Origin: Chanos chanos
Taxonomy: Eukaryota; Chordata; Actinopteri; Gonorynchiformes; Chanidae
Assembly (NCBI RefSeq): GCF_902362185.1
Contig: NC_044497.1
Span: forward strand, 30,354,501-30,418,500
DNA: 64,000 nt
Direction of reading: 5' to 3'
Shown here: positions 11,614 through 24,780 of the stretch, one piece after another
Layout of the letters: every line of letters begins with the position of its first letter
How positions within the stretch are numbered: the stretch's first letter is position 1
Translations under genes and position numbers: made by a program
Notes under the pieces: generated by a model
Databases searched by the model: none
What the model saw: the letters and a program-made list of their open reading frames with translations, nothing else
What the model was told of the DNA's origin: nothing

Positions 11614-13855
11614 GAACAGCTCCCTGAGTCCCACATATGCAATGGAGCTCCTGACAGCAGTGGTGCACACTCAGAACAAGACGTATGCACTTAGAGGAAA
11701 GAGGGAAGGGAGAGAGAGCAAACCGAAAAAGACAAAACACTCTTTCGGTATGCTCCTATCACCTTGAGCTCAACCTGGCGGTGGTTCTGCTTTAGACCCC
11801 TCCATTCATACCAAGAAGGGACTGTAGTTAAGGAGCAAAGGCAAAAATTAGAGGCAGAGAAAGAAATATACATTGACCTTGTCCTCTCGAACTGCTGGAC
11901 AGATTGAGGAATAGAGCATTTGTATGTTTGACACTGAATGATGTATGTTAGTGACGATGAATGACTTGTTTTGATTGACACTGATTGTACCTTCCGAGTC
12001 CTGAGATGAGGGTTGGAGAAAGTAAGAGTTATAAGTTATATTTTCTGTCTTCTTTCTCTCTGTTTGTCTGTGTCTGTGTGTGTGTGTGTTTGTGTTGCGT
12101 TGTTGTACAGTATAGCCAAAGCACCTGGATAACTGGGGCAATTATGACTGTAGCAGCTGTAGGTACAGTAATTAGTGTTCTCATTACAAGTAAATGACAC
12201 TTCATACATGGCAGCCGTTTTCCCCCTTTAAGGCTCCAGGACTAGCTTCTCCTGCTGCTGTAGTATATGTATGCTTTGCATTCGCTGCTAGTTGCATAAT
12301 CTCACTCCTAGCACTTAATCCATCGGAAGTCCATTAGAAATTAGTTAATTATTGCTATAGAAAAAAATTGCTCTCTTGATACAGATTATAGTGTCTGTAT
12401 CAAGAGAAACACTGACCAGGAATGACTGGTGATGTAATATCGTCTTTCTCTTTCATCTGCAGTTAAGAGGTAGAATTGTTAAGAGCACATAATTTATAAG
12501 AATTAACAAATTATGTGATAACTTGGGGTTAGGATTGCTCCATGGATATGACTAACACCTGCCAAAGTGTTATGTTGAGTTTGCACTTTGAGGACTCATT
12601 CATCTAATTCAAACATGAAATCCCGGAGAGACAGCTGCCAGATTACTCTGTTTGCATTAGCTGTCACTTTTTATTGAAAAGTTCTCATAACTGTAGTCAT
12701 AATTTTCAAAAAAAAAATAAAACTTTGCTCTCATTACTATCATCTGTGTTAAATTCAGCTTCACTGAGACGGCATTATGTAGGAAATGTGAAGTGGCTTA
12801 TCACTTGTGTATTTTTTTTTTTACACTTATTTGCACTATAATTCACTTTATGAGGTCGGCAGTTACTTGAAGTTCAAAGCGTGTGTTCGAAGCCAGTGCA
12901 TTCACAAAGGTATGTGGATCAGCATAATTTGAAACACAAGAATCACAAAATATTTACACATGAATATATGAATACACATGAATGATCATACTTTAATCAC
13001 AGTAGAAACTAAATCAACGAATACTAACTATGGTTAAAGTTGTAGAGCCATTAATGCACTGGATAATCTACTATGTTTGTACAGTGACAAGCAGTTTTTG
13101 TGGTTAAAATCTGCAGCATTTTCGTTCCCTTTCAACCATAATTAACAGTTGCCTTTTGGTCTGTTTTCCTTCCTCTTCGTAATGTGTGGCAAGGTTGTAG
13201 CCTTTGTTATCTTGTCCTCTTGATGTGTGTGTGTAATATTTTACTGCTGTCTATAGTGTACAGAGACAGTGTGGTCCATTGGGTTTTCCTGATTTGAATG
13301 TTTTCAACTCTTGACAATCTTTTCTGTGTGTCAGTGTTGTGGCAGTCCCTATCTACATTCTCCTCAGCGTAGCTCTGTCAGGTTATTGTTGGCCCCCACT
13401 GACGGTTGGTGAGCTCTTATAAGTGCTCTCACTTGAGATTGGCAAAAGTAATAAGGGAGTGATTTCACTTCTTTTCTGTGTGTGTGTGTGTGTGTGTGTG
13501 TTTTGGTTCTTTGGCCTGGTATAGACCTATTTTTGTTCTGTAATGAAAAAATATATGGATGCTTTAAACCTGGAGTAAATGCTCATTTGTGGTATTTAAA
13601 CTAAATGTTTAATGAACTGCTCTTGTCCAGTACCTGTCCAGTGCATTGCTCTTTTACACTGTATTTTCCTTGTTACTTGTTTTTAATATGACTGAGTGAG
13701 TCAAAGCAATACCAAGGAACCCGTAGTTGATGTACAGAACATTTACCCTCTTGCCCTCACCAACTAATTCCGTTCAGACTCATATATCAGAATCAATATT
13801 TTCGATATTGTGTGTTCAGTGTGGCAATCAAATAAAGTGGAGTGGTTCTCAAAGA
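11614..13855 (+). other. SNPH: Probable 3' UTR of SNPH
   Basis: No other coding gene is evident after the SNPH stop. A clean AATAAA lies at 13831-13836 and is the best polyadenylation candidate; a weaker A-rich AATAAA is near 12716. A GT tract is at 13479-13501. Mammalian SNPH also has a long 3' UTR, so a 2.2-kb one here is plausible. A possible alternative terminal exon within it is listed separately. Confidence 0.5.
12111..12197 (+). other. Candidate alternative 3' exon encoding a tail anchor
   Basis: A strong acceptor (long pyrimidine/GT tract ending GTTGTACAG at 12110) opens a 28-codon phase-0 frame, ending in TGA at 12195-12197. It encodes one hydrophobic helix (WITGAIMTVAAVGTVISVLI) followed by TSK. 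A phase-0 donor-like GAG|GTAACA lies inside SNPH exon 4 at 10333, so joining is frame-compatible. It would give a roughly 237-aa protein with the coiled coil and a different anchor. This is inference from splice signals only; no such isoform is known to me. Confidence 0.25.
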
Positions 13856-15604
13856 ATGAAACAAAACCATGAAAACCTGTAAAATCCCAGCAGGCCTCAC
13901 TGGATACTGTGTTAAGCAGAAAAAGGTTTGCACTGATGTTTAAAGTATAAATTACCTCCTTTGTTGGTTATAGCACTTAAGACCTTGAAAATGTTTGATT
14001 TAAAGCCATACTGAAAGTGTACAGGTGTGTATGTATAATTGTTACATGCTGATCAGTTACAGTAATAATGATCTAATGAGACATAACATATTTTAAGTTT
14101 CTACTCTCATAATGAAGGAAATCTGTGTATCTGTGGACGTGAGAGAAGCTTTTTAATGTGGCTGGCGAAGCCTAGAGTGAATATGTACTGCATTTCTGTC
14201 TGTTCAGTACATTTTTTTTCCAGAAATAATTTTGTATAAGATAAAAAAAAGGGATCATAATTTCTTCAACTTGCTAGAATTCTCACTCAAGCCTCTGCCC
14301 CTCTCACGCAGTGTTGTACTCCTGTGTCCATTTGACTCTTGTTCAATAATTTCTGTCCATGCTTATGTTCTGAGAGTCTTTCCATTAAGACTTTTTATTA
14401 TTCTACCGTACTCCTGTGCATATATCTGTTCTTTTGTAGACATGAATGACTACGTGATTATTACGTCCCTCTCTTTCAAGACCCAGATGAGGGAGCAAGA
14501 GCCAAACGGACACCAGGAGTGCAGTACTGATGAACCAGATTGAGAGTAAGGTAGTAATAACAGTAAGAGAGATTCTAGAGCATTATTGCACCCCAAAGCA
14601 TTTAGCGCAGTCATTAAATTCAGTTTCCATAAATCACAAATGACTACATTTAGAATATAGCCCTGATTATTAAAGCCGTTCTAAATTATATAAGCAGTTG
14701 CATCACCAATAAATATACAGGGCATTATGGGGAAGGTATTACAGTCCTCAGATGAGGTTGCATAACTTTGTACTGAGGTTTATGAGTTTAATTCTCTTTT
14801 TGTTCAATTTTACTGCATTATTGCTCCAGAAATGTAATGTATTTGGACAAATACAAAACACCATAAATAGCTTGCGTAGGATTACACGACAGTCTGTTAC
14901 GAATCTTTTTTTCTGTCATTTCCACCAAGATATGACAGGTTCTGTGGAACTAGTTTCCTTGCCTGGTGAGTTTCTTAGGTACAAGACTAAAGGTGCACCC
15001 GTTATCTGTATGTGTTCATGACAAGCAATGGTGTGCTACTGCATGATAGAACATCGCAGAGGAATGTACAAAAACAAATATAAAACTGATTTTTGTTACC
15101 AATTATGACAGCTACTTTTTTATTTTGAATGTACTGTGCTATTTTCACTTATCATTTGATGATTTTCTCAATCAAGAAATCAAGACCTTTTTTTTTTAAT
15201 TTAAGTTAGCTTACTTTTTGCTGTGATGTCAATATATTCAAGCGGGTTCCATTGTCTAACTTTGGAGTTTAGTCTCCATCTTTAATGTTAATGATGACTT
15301 CATATAAAATTGTAAATTAAATATTTTAATGGCAATATTAGTGTGTACAGGCATCCCTATTCATAACTATAGCTCCATTTTCACTCACCAATCTGTACAA
15401 GCCAAGAGCTCTATATTAAACAGCATGGCAAACAATGTCTCTCTCTTCTCTGCCTCCCTCTACAATTACACGCCACTCTACCCACCCTTCTGCAAAGTAC
15501 CTTTTGGACCTGGATGCACCACAAATAACGAGAGATCTAAATTGGTGTACTGCTGATATTTTGTAAAGTGTATAATACATTTTTTTTATCATAATTCAGA
15601 AACA
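13856..15604. other. Convergent intergenic region between SNPH and SDCBP2
   Basis: AT-rich DNA between two gene 3' ends. Several open frames of 60-100 codons occur (for example 14232-14543 and 14752-15021), but none resembles a known protein and none has convincing splice context. No recognisable mobile element was seen. Confidence 0.5.
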
Positions 15605-15626
15605 AGACAAATAACCAGTACGACTA

Positions 15627-15632
15627 TTTATT
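15627..15632 (-). terminator. SDCBP2: Polyadenylation signal AATAAA of SDCBP2
   Basis: TTTATT on the + strand, read as AATAAA on the - strand, about 700 bases after the SDCBP2 stop codon. It would give a 3' UTR of about 725 nt, from 16329 down to about 15605. The 115-codon hydrophobic frame at 15835-16182 lies inside this UTR and is not considered a gene. Confidence 0.5.
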
Positions 15633-16329
15633 AATTATATAATAATTACAGCATCTTCAGGTTACATTCGAATATAAATTTGAGACACTAGCATTTACAG
15701 TAATGATGGCTGTGAAGGTTATCAGATTACATTTCTAAAAACAGACAAACAAACAAAAAAGACTAAAAACAAATATCAGTAAAAGGAATAAATTTCATTT
15801 TTTACGAAAATAAACCTAATTTCTGTTTCTGCATTCACTGATCTTGGCACACAGGTGCATCAACTGATTTGTAGAGGGGTTTGCTTTGAGTCCTACATGC
15901 AAAGTGGAGAAATTCTATGATTCCATGTGCTGAAGTCAATGCCCACAATCCTAATCCTGCAGCTTTTTTGCCATGGAAGCTCTGGACCAAACCTAAAGCC
16001 CTGCTCAATTTTATTCCCATCTTCACAAAGGTGCAACAATGTATAAAAAAAAATGACAAAGGCCATAAAGACAATGACAACGCATAACTATATATAAAAA
16101 GACAATGATGTAAAAATGGCAACAATGAAAAGGAAAATAGAAAAGAAACTAGTGAGAAAAAAGGTACAAGGATGTTCAACATCTATAATAGAAAAAGGCC
16201 ATTGATATATGTTACGATAAATGACTGAGGAAGTATCAGATCAGCGATATAAAGACAACCCATGTAGTGGGAGGGTCCAATAGGAAGGCTGGAGATTGTA
16301 GGCATTCTGATGTGGGCGTGGTCAGGACT

Positions 16330-19300
16330 TCAGACCTCAGGCACAGAGTGGTCCATGGATGACCGCAGAAGGCCACCTGACATCCTGAAACAGACAGTAC
16401 AGTCTTAAAGTTCTCACTTCAACCTCAGAAACATCAAACAAAAACTTGGGTGTCCAACTAGTTTACAATGTGTGGTGTCTTCTGTAATCATGAACTGATA
16501 TTTCTAATGTTCTACTGATCATGCTTGGCTGCTAGTTCTGAAACCTGAGAGCAGGCATATGCTTATTGATGAGCAAATCTTAAATCCGTCACTACTAAAT
16601 AACCTGTGTTTTAGTGGACTATTCTGAGTCATGCTCTTAGGCAACAACAACAACAAAAAAAAACAATGTAGGGAGAAAAATTAGGGAAGAGACATTAAGG
16701 AATTTTAAATGCTAAAACAGCCAAAAAAGTTGTCTTTTTTTTTTTTTTTTTTACAGATTCTGTGTTAATGAAAGTCATATTCCACACAATGTTACCCATG
16801 GACAGGGTAAGCTCAACATCATTACTCCACTGCCGACAACAACCGTAAAACTATATACATGCTACACATGATCAGCTATACAGAGGAAATTCAGCCTCCA
16901 CCAGTAGCAGAACTCTTACTTCTTTATCATGTGCTCGTAGATGAACTTAGGCATGATGGTGATGGTCATGGTTGTGGGAGAAGTGGTCAGGATGTCCTTG
17001 ATCTGGGGGTCCTACGACCAGACAAAACAAACAGAGTGTTTACAGTTCAGCCGTCTGAAAACACAACTATAATTATCACGTCGATTTTAACTGACGCTCG
17101 TTTGTGTGCCCTCGTCTCAAAAGTCTGAGTCAGAAAACGAAAAGCGGAATAAAAGCAGGGGTTTGGCGATCATGGCTCATACTCTGACCTTGAGGCCAAT
17201 AATGTTCTGGCCGTTGATCTCACAGATGTAATGGTCAGTTAACAGTCCGTTGCGAGCGGCAGATCCATCCTTGACCAAAGAGGTGATGCGACCAGACTTG
17301 AAAATGAAGCCGACATGTCCAGAACTATCCTTGTGCATGGTGACCGTACGCTGGAAAGGCCTGGAAAACACAGAAACTGACTGTGGCTGAAAAGGTATGC
17401 GATATATCTGAGACAGATACAAACTAGGCTATTAAGTCAAAAATCTAAATGGTGACAATGGGACCAAATTTTCCTGTCAATTACAGGACTGATAACAAGT
17501 TCTCCACACTGTATGTACAGAAATATCCAACACTGGTGTCAGCTATGTGATTTGCTGTTGATGGCTGGGAAAGTCAACGATATGGGTTTTCCCTTCTTTT
17601 ATGAGAAGACATGGAAATGAACTGTCGTACTGTTGTTTTCATGGTGACTTGATCTTTCCCCAGTGTTTCGGGGAACTGAAACTGGGAGGGCACTGTGCTG
17701 AAAACACAGCTGAGGAGATGACCAAAAGTTTAACCACAGGGAGGCACCAGAGCAGAGAGAGAGGAGAAAAAAGCTTCACACAACAGAATCTATGCTGTAC
17801 TGCAATTCCTCTCTGAGTATTTGGTTGCACACCCAGCTAATTTCTGTGTCCACCAAATTATTACAGGAATATTGTACGTGAATTCCTTATGCGAACAGTA
17901 CACAAAAAAAATTACATATTGATTGGCATTCAAATTTACATTCCTTTGTGGTAAAAAAAAAAAAAAAAGAATTAGCCCAAAATGGGTTTGATCCTAACAT
18001 ATACTATTTAAATGTGTATTATTATGCATTATTATTATTATCATCATTACATTTTCAATTCTATTTTTATTCTTTGTTAAGATCAATAAAACTAAAACAA
18101 ATCCGCTGGGTGAAGGAACATCATTAAGCCCTTTTCCTGATTTGTGGTATTTCCTGGATTGTGGTCAATGCCTCAGGGCATTTTTACATACACCAATAAC
18201 AAAAGCACTTTTCTGGAATTTTCTCTGCCTCCTGATTCCATCTACTCCCCTCCGCTCTGTCTCTGTGCAGCAGCGGATGAATAAAACAAACAGAAGCCCT
18301 GATAACTTTTAACGAGGTTGGCCGTATTTCTTTCTGTGTGTTTATCAGACGGCTGACTGACCTGTCACGAACGATGAGCTCGATACGCTGCTCTCCGGCT
18401 GCCTTCAGGGCCTTGTGGGCCTTGTCTCCGCTCCAGCCTGCACAGTTCTGCCCGTTGATCTGCAGGATCTGGTCCCCAAAGCGCAGGCCTGCCAGTGCAG
18501 CCGGGGAGTTGGCCTGCACCAGCTGGATAAATATGCCCTGTAGGACGAGAGAGGCATACAAACCAGGGGGTTTTTAACGATCGTTTCTCTTGTTACGTGA
18601 CATTGCAATGATGGAGACAGTGTGCTGGTTAGAGGGATGTAGTTCTTTAATTACAGCATACAAACCATGGTGATTTGTTAAAAGGCAAATGTCTTTTGGT
18701 TTATAAAAAAAAAAAAGCAGAGTCAAAGTGTTGTGTTTTTAGTGGTTAACACACCTGACGCTGTGATGCAAATCATACAGAAATTTTTCAATAATTGACA
18801 TACTCGGTCCTTAGGGCACATACGTATGTATAATTAGCAAGCTGTGTTACTTTTCTTGGCTGCCTGGAAAGTACTTAGAGACAAATGTTTTTCTGTTCCT
18901 GGACAAGAGTGGATGTTGTATGACTGGTTGGTAATTTAATAAGCCTTGTTTTATGCGCTAAGCCCACTATGGTACTTACATTATCAATGTCCCTCAGTCT
19001 CAGGCCAACCTTTCCATCCTGGTCCTTACAGAGGATAACCTCTCTCACGCCTGGGCGGATCTCTGCACGCCTGACCCCCACGTCTGCCCCGGTCACCGGT
19101 CGCACCATACCCCCTACGGCCGAGGAGAGCGCCACCTGCTGCAGAACGAGAGAAAGAGAAAGAATCCACATCTGGTTCCACTGACAAAGGCCTTAATGAC
19201 TGGGGGAGTGTTTAAATCAAGTGTATCGGTGCTTGGTGGACACACAAAAAGGTGTAATCACGTGGGTTTCCAGCACTGGAGTTGAGAGGTGCTTTGATCC

Positions 19301-22227
19301 TATACTGAAAAAATACTGACACTGATTGGAGCCGAGAGAGGGAAAGACCTGCACATGCAGACGGTTTAAAGGTGAGTACTGACAGGTGGCACATGCAGAT
19401 CTCCATGAGAGCTACCTGACTTTACAGCAAAAGCTCCCAGGCTTTCCACCCACTGAAAACATGATGTGACTAGGAAGAATTAGAGCTCCCACCCCCACAA
19501 TAGGCACACACACACACACACACACACCTCCCCAATGCCCACCACTCCCACATATAGCTCTCAGTGTGTGAGTCAGTCTTGTGTCTGCCATTTCCAAGAG
19601 CATGGTGCTCAAAAGCCTTATGAGTACAGTGGATGATGAGTCAGTCTCTCTCCTAAAAACCCACGGATGTATCCCTTCACACACTTACACAACTCTTCAC
19701 ACAGCAAAGCTGGGACTGACTGCACCAGTGTGAAAAATGCTGTCAAGGACAGCACTGGCACAGATCTCATAATGATTATGTAAAGGTCCAAACCAAAAAG
19801 ATCCAAGATGTTATGGATTAACTGACACTTTTTCAATCAGTCTAGGGGTTTTTTTTTCTGTTCTCCAACAAACTCACAGTAAGTTTCAGTCATAATATTT
19901 TTTTTTTTCCTGAGAGACAGAACTGACCCTCTCTGACTGATATACTGGAATCCTTTCTCTGATTTACCCATAGTACTGCTTCTCTACTAGGGATGTGTCT
20001 AGCTATTCTGTGTCAGAATGAGTTAGTGACAGTGAGAGACTCTGAGGTTTTGTCCTCTCGGTCTGCTTATCACCAAAGCACAACAAATGAGGTCAAACCA
20101 CAAGTCGCCAGCACATAGACACAAACAAAGACGCGCATTGACAATTCTATCAACACAGTCCTAAAGAGGGAACCACACTGTTACAAGAACAGATCAGAAA
20201 CAAATGTGTCTCTCATTTTCACTCAAACACACACACACACACACACACTTACGTTGCCTGCCGCTGGCACAAGAGCGAGGTTCCTCTGCACTTCATCACT
20301 GTTGAGACTCAGGCCCATGTATTCTCCCAGTTCCTCTAGGTTTGGATACAGGCCTACAGAAGGATGGAGAAAACCAGTTAACATCAAACATCTCTTTTCA
20401 TTTTTTTTTTTAAATGCACACACTCAAATAATACCCATACAACAGAGTCGATACAAAGTAAAAGAATAAAAGTAAATAAGAAGTTCTTGAAACAAACAAC
20501 TGTATCCAGTCTGGACTTTTTCCTTTACAGTGAGTGATGGCTATTGCCAAAATGTCTTTTTCAAATAAGACAGGCTAGAATTAAAAAGATCTTCGTGAGC
20601 AAACATTCTCCGGTCTAATATTCCACTGGTAAGACAGTAGGTCTCTGTTTGACTTTGGTTTCACTTTATGGCAGCCATGTATATTTCCATTCAGTAATCA
20701 TTTCCTGGACTGAGTCAGAGTCCCAGTTCCCTGTCCCACCCTCCCTCTTCAGCAGATAGGCAAATGCCTGCCTCCACCACCACTGGCTTTTACAGCCTGT
20801 TCCCACCACCAGGTATGGGTCCGTCACATGGCTGAGACTTAAGAGAAACTCAAGGGGAGTGGGGAAGACTATGGAGAGAGCAAACATATGTAAAGAACAC
20901 ACTCCCACAGCAAATACAAGCGGGCTCTGTCCATCAATGAGTATGTGCACAGTAATGCAACCACACATATTTTATTGTACACCTGCTTGATAATACAATC
21001 TACTTGCACTGAAAACTCATTATACTGCAGGAAGTGGTTCTAAGGTTCTAGGGGTTGGGAAAAGCTGTACTGAAGCAAAGCTCTCACGCTCCCTTACACA
21101 CACACACACACAAAAATAAACATTTCAGTGAGATTAACATTCTGCGTCAGATCTGAACGTGTTCCTTATTCAAACAACTTTACGAACAGCAACATACCAA
21201 GTTACTCCTGATTAGAGTTCCAGATGAATGGCATATCCAAACTAGATAGTTTATAATTAACATAAAAATGGAAAACCAAAAGCATGGAGTGCTGTTTATA
21301 CAGCTATAACATTTGAATAGGCTGTGTGGCCCTGCACAAGCTACATTGTATGTATCTCTCTCTGTCTCTCTCACACACATATACACACACACACACTTCT
21401 GTTCCTGTTAATCCAACGTGATCCCTAGTGACCTTGAGTGGGCTGATCTGTCTCACCTCTTATAATTGTTTCTGAGCCTTAGAAACAACAAATGAAGTCA
21501 TTCAATTGATCACATGCTCCTGAACTCACCTTTCCTCCCTAAATCACATACAGTCACCTGGACGACGTCATCACCTGACAGTGACATGACTCATAAATAC
21601 CACAGAGCACAAACCTCAAAAATCAATGGCCCAGTTAAGGGATGACTATGTATAGCCTATCTATGATATGAATACACATTGCATTCCTTTATTCAGAAAA
21701 CTTGGACTTTCATGAGATTTGTAAAATACCTCTTCAAGAATATTGGCTTAATGGTCTTGAATTGTATTTGTGTGAGGAAATTTGATTTGCAAATCAATTC
21801 AAGTCTTTAAGACATTCCCAAACACTAGTCATCATTTTGACAGAAATTCTACTACTGTGTTTCCTTATAGATATAACTGAGTATTCAGTGTATGACAGTA
21901 GTCAGAAAAAGCAATTTGAACCTGATTGTTGTGGGTGCCAGACATACATACCAATCAATCTTAGTCATATGCCAATTCTAGTCTATCTAGAAAGACAAAC
22001 ACGACAGTGCCAAGAATGATGGAATAATTCAAGTCAAAAAAACCCATGATACAGCAGCGTCTGCTTAGAGGCAAAGGCCTCCGTCAGCTACCATACATTC
22101 TTGAGCAGTCTTTCACTATGAGTGCTTACCACAGAAAGCAAAAGGAGTAAGTGGGACAGAAGAGAAAGAGGGGTAAACAGAGCTATTAGAGGTACAGACA
22201 GAAAGAGAAAGAGAGCGAGAGAGAGAA

Positions 22228-22282
<55 letters not shown>

Positions 22283-22848
22283 AAATTGCAAATTGACTTG
22301 GGCTGCAGTCTGGCCGCAACACCCTCCCACTCCATCTTTCACCCTCTTTCCTGTCTGCCTCCCACACACACTACCAACACGGACAGTCATCAAGAGCACA
22401 AAAGCCCCTTCCCTCCCCTCCTCATTCCATGTGTGCTGCCAAAACTGAAGTCTCCATGGAGACCTGCAGCCCCCTTCCACTGAGCATAAACAAAAGCCCC
22501 CAAGACCTGAGGGCAACTCATCCAGAGAGAAGAGAAGGAGGGGGAAAAGAGGAGAGAGACAGATATAACTGCCATTTCTCCTTCTGCTCCACATTCTCCC
22601 ATATTCTCACAAACTTCTCCTCTAACTCTCTGAGCTACCACTTCAGCACTCTCAAACCCTTGTGACTGTAGTTGTTACGGAGGAGACGCTGTTGACTGAA
22701 GGAAGCTGTTTTGGCCCACTTGAAATAAAATGAAGAGATTAAGAGAGGGATAAAATACACTGTCAGGGTTTACTCTTAACCTTCTGATATAACTGCCTGT
22801 CCTTACATCTGAGAGAAGTGAAAACTGTCTCCTAACAATGAAACAAGG

Positions 22849-22892
<44 letters not shown>

Positions 22893-23534
22893 GAGAAGTA
22901 GATAACATGGTTGACATTCACTGGCATTGGTGTTAGCCAGCAGTAAAAGTGTAGAGACTCGGAGGAGAAGGAGTCAGAGCTGTGGAGTCAGAGGACAGGG
23001 ACTCACTGGAGCTTGGCATCCCCTGTGTGGGAAGCTGGGGCTGATAAGTGCCCTCAGTGATGGCTGGCATGGAAGAGGTGGAGTGGGCAAACTGGGCCTG
23101 GGCCTGGAGGAGAAAGGAGAATTTGTGCTTTGTAATACAGTTTCAGAAAATAAAATACATATAATAATAATAACACTGCCAGGTAGTGGAAATTAAAAAT
23201 AGTGTCCATGTGAACATCCTAAACTCTGACAGAAAAAAATCAAGTGGCTGTCTCACTTCTATTATAAGTCATTTGTATTAACAGGGTTAAATAACACTCT
23301 TTGTCATATAATTCAATAGCCATTATGCATTCAAAGCTTAAGCACAAGGTATTTCACAAACTGAACAACATGAATTTATTCAAAGAAAGAAAGTAAGGCT
23401 CCACATATCCTGTGTTTTTTTTTTGTTTTTGGTTTTTTTTTGGGGGGGGGGGGGTCCTTTATACACCCTGGATTTCAGCTTACCTTTATCACCTTGTCCA
23501 CCTTCAGGTCCTCCAGGGATGGGTACAGTGACAT
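16330..23534 (-). CDS. SDCBP2: Syntenin-2, tandem-PDZ scaffold
   Basis: Eight coding exons on the - strand: 23484-23534, 23007-23103, 20253-20353, 18980-19138, 18362-18537, 17189-17360, 16920-17011 and 16330-16384. All have GT-AG borders and phases agree throughout, giving 300 aa (human syntenin about 292-298). The start [17 protein letters not shown] is the family N-terminus. Two LYPxL motifs (residues 3-7 and 51-55) match those that bind ALIX in syntenin-1. PDZ1 spans about 115-195 (loop GKVGLRL; then [19 protein letters not shown]). PDZ2 spans about 199-274 (loop [23 protein letters not shown]). The C-terminus ends SMDHSVPEV. The family binds syndecan C-termini and phosphoinositides and acts at plasma membrane, endosomes and exosomes. 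[15 protein letters not shown] and IYEHM favour SDCBP2 over SDCBP, as do the SNPH and FKBP1A neighbours. The ATG is preceded by an acceptor, so exon 1 is untranslated. Confidence 0.96.
22196..22280 (+). repeat. (GA)n purine tract in SDCBP2 intron 2
   Basis: About 85 bases of nearly pure GA with a few AAA and CG interruptions. A second, shorter tract lies at about 22853-22888 in the same intron. Read on the SDCBP2 strand they are CT tracts. Confidence 0.9.
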
Positions 23535-24224
23535 CCTGACAAGAGAGAAACACCAAATGTTTTACAAAAAACAATAACCAAAAAAAAAAAAAACAACAAT
23601 AAACAATCAGCAATTAGCACATACCAGGCACTGCTTAAACCCATAAAAGCAGTGAGGTTTCTAGGGTATTACAGTAAGATTATGTTTATGAGTGAACATA
23701 TTCGTTCAGCACTGAGGGAGAAGGTAAAGCTCTTACTCTCTGACATAATGACGTGTGTCTGCCCTGGTGAACGTCACAGAACAAAGGCCTGAGTGCATTT
23801 AGCAGACAGTGCTCTCTTTCACACAGAACATACAGAAAAGGCAAGACACCTCCATGTTCTCACACACACACACACACACACACACCAGGCATTTTACACG
23901 CCGCGATGCGAGTTACACAACGTTCAAACTGGACGTCCATCTGTGCTAGCTGGTTTCCAGCCTACACTACTCACTCTGTACCCTCCTACAGACCTACAAT
24001 CTACCTCTCTCTCACACACACACACACACCACATCCAAGATGATACTCCTCCACCTCTAACCACGTCTGTGTTCTCGAAAACAGGCATGATGAAGTGCTA
24101 TGAAACACGGCAAAAAAACAGAAGATGAATAGACAGCATCAAGCGTAAATGAGTGTGGGCCCCGTCAGAGAAAGGCTCCGTAAGGCTACTCTTCTCATAC
24201 ATGTTTACATTAGTCCACTCCACC

Positions 24225-24365
24225 CTGCTCCCAAAGGCCCAAACATCTCTCCCTGCTCTAACACACTCCATCCATCTCATTAGTTCATTAGCACGCCCTT
24301 CATTAGCTGAAACAGCTGTGTTAGAGCAGGGAGACATGTAAAACATGCAAAGGAGCAAGACAGGG
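24225..24365. mobile_element. Degenerate palindromic hAT-like MITE fragment
   Basis: An 18-bp perfect inverted repeat (TCTCCCTGCTCTAACACA at 24248-24265; complement at 24317-24334) encloses a TTAGTTCATTAG and CTTCATTAGCTG core. This layout recurs in fish hAT-derived MITEs of the CAGTGTTTCTCAA type, the same family as the unit at 6.0-6.2 kb. Outer terminal repeats are not recognisable, so it is a truncated or old copy. Limits are approximate. Confidence 0.55.
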
Positions 24366-24732
24366 AATAAACAAAGTTAGCTGACATATAGTGGAGCGTG
24401 TCCTGTTTACCCGTGTGTGTCTCTGTGATATACTATAAAGCAGTGTATGTATTAAATATTGTCATGGTAAGGAAATATAAAGAGGAAACCTCTTGGGCAT
24501 TTGAGATTTTATCCAACAGTGTCGGATCCTATCCAACATCAATATCTGCCAACGTAAACAGGCAGCCGGTCAGAGTACATACCGGAACAGGGATACTCTA
24601 TTACATTAGAGCCTGAGAGGACTCCGAGACAAAACAAGAAGCATCCAAAACCGATCGATTAAAGAGGAAACCGCTTCACCCAGGATGACTGTGCAATCTT
24701 TCTCTTGAGTAAGAACAATGAAAAGTTTCAGC

Positions 24733-24735
<3 letters not shown>

Positions 24736-24777
<42 letters not shown>
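24736..24777 (+). repeat. (GA)21 microsatellite
   Basis: Perfect GA dinucleotide tract of about 42 bases within the SDCBP2 5' intron. Confidence 0.95.

Positions 24778-24780
<3 letters not shown>

Noticed and set aside
11477-11767. 96-codon frame overlapping the SNPH C-terminus in another frame
   Set aside because: The SNPH frame there matches human protein residue for residue; the overlapping frame has no recognised homology.
15835-16182. 115-codon hydrophobic frame on the - strand
   Set aside because: Lies inside the SDCBP2 3' UTR before its polyadenylation signal; hydrophobicity comes from T-rich DNA.
23168-23192. ATAACACTGCCAGGTAGTGG, resembling the start of miR-141/200a
   Set aside because: The match stops after about ten bases, no hairpin partner was seen, and it lies in an SDCBP2 intron.
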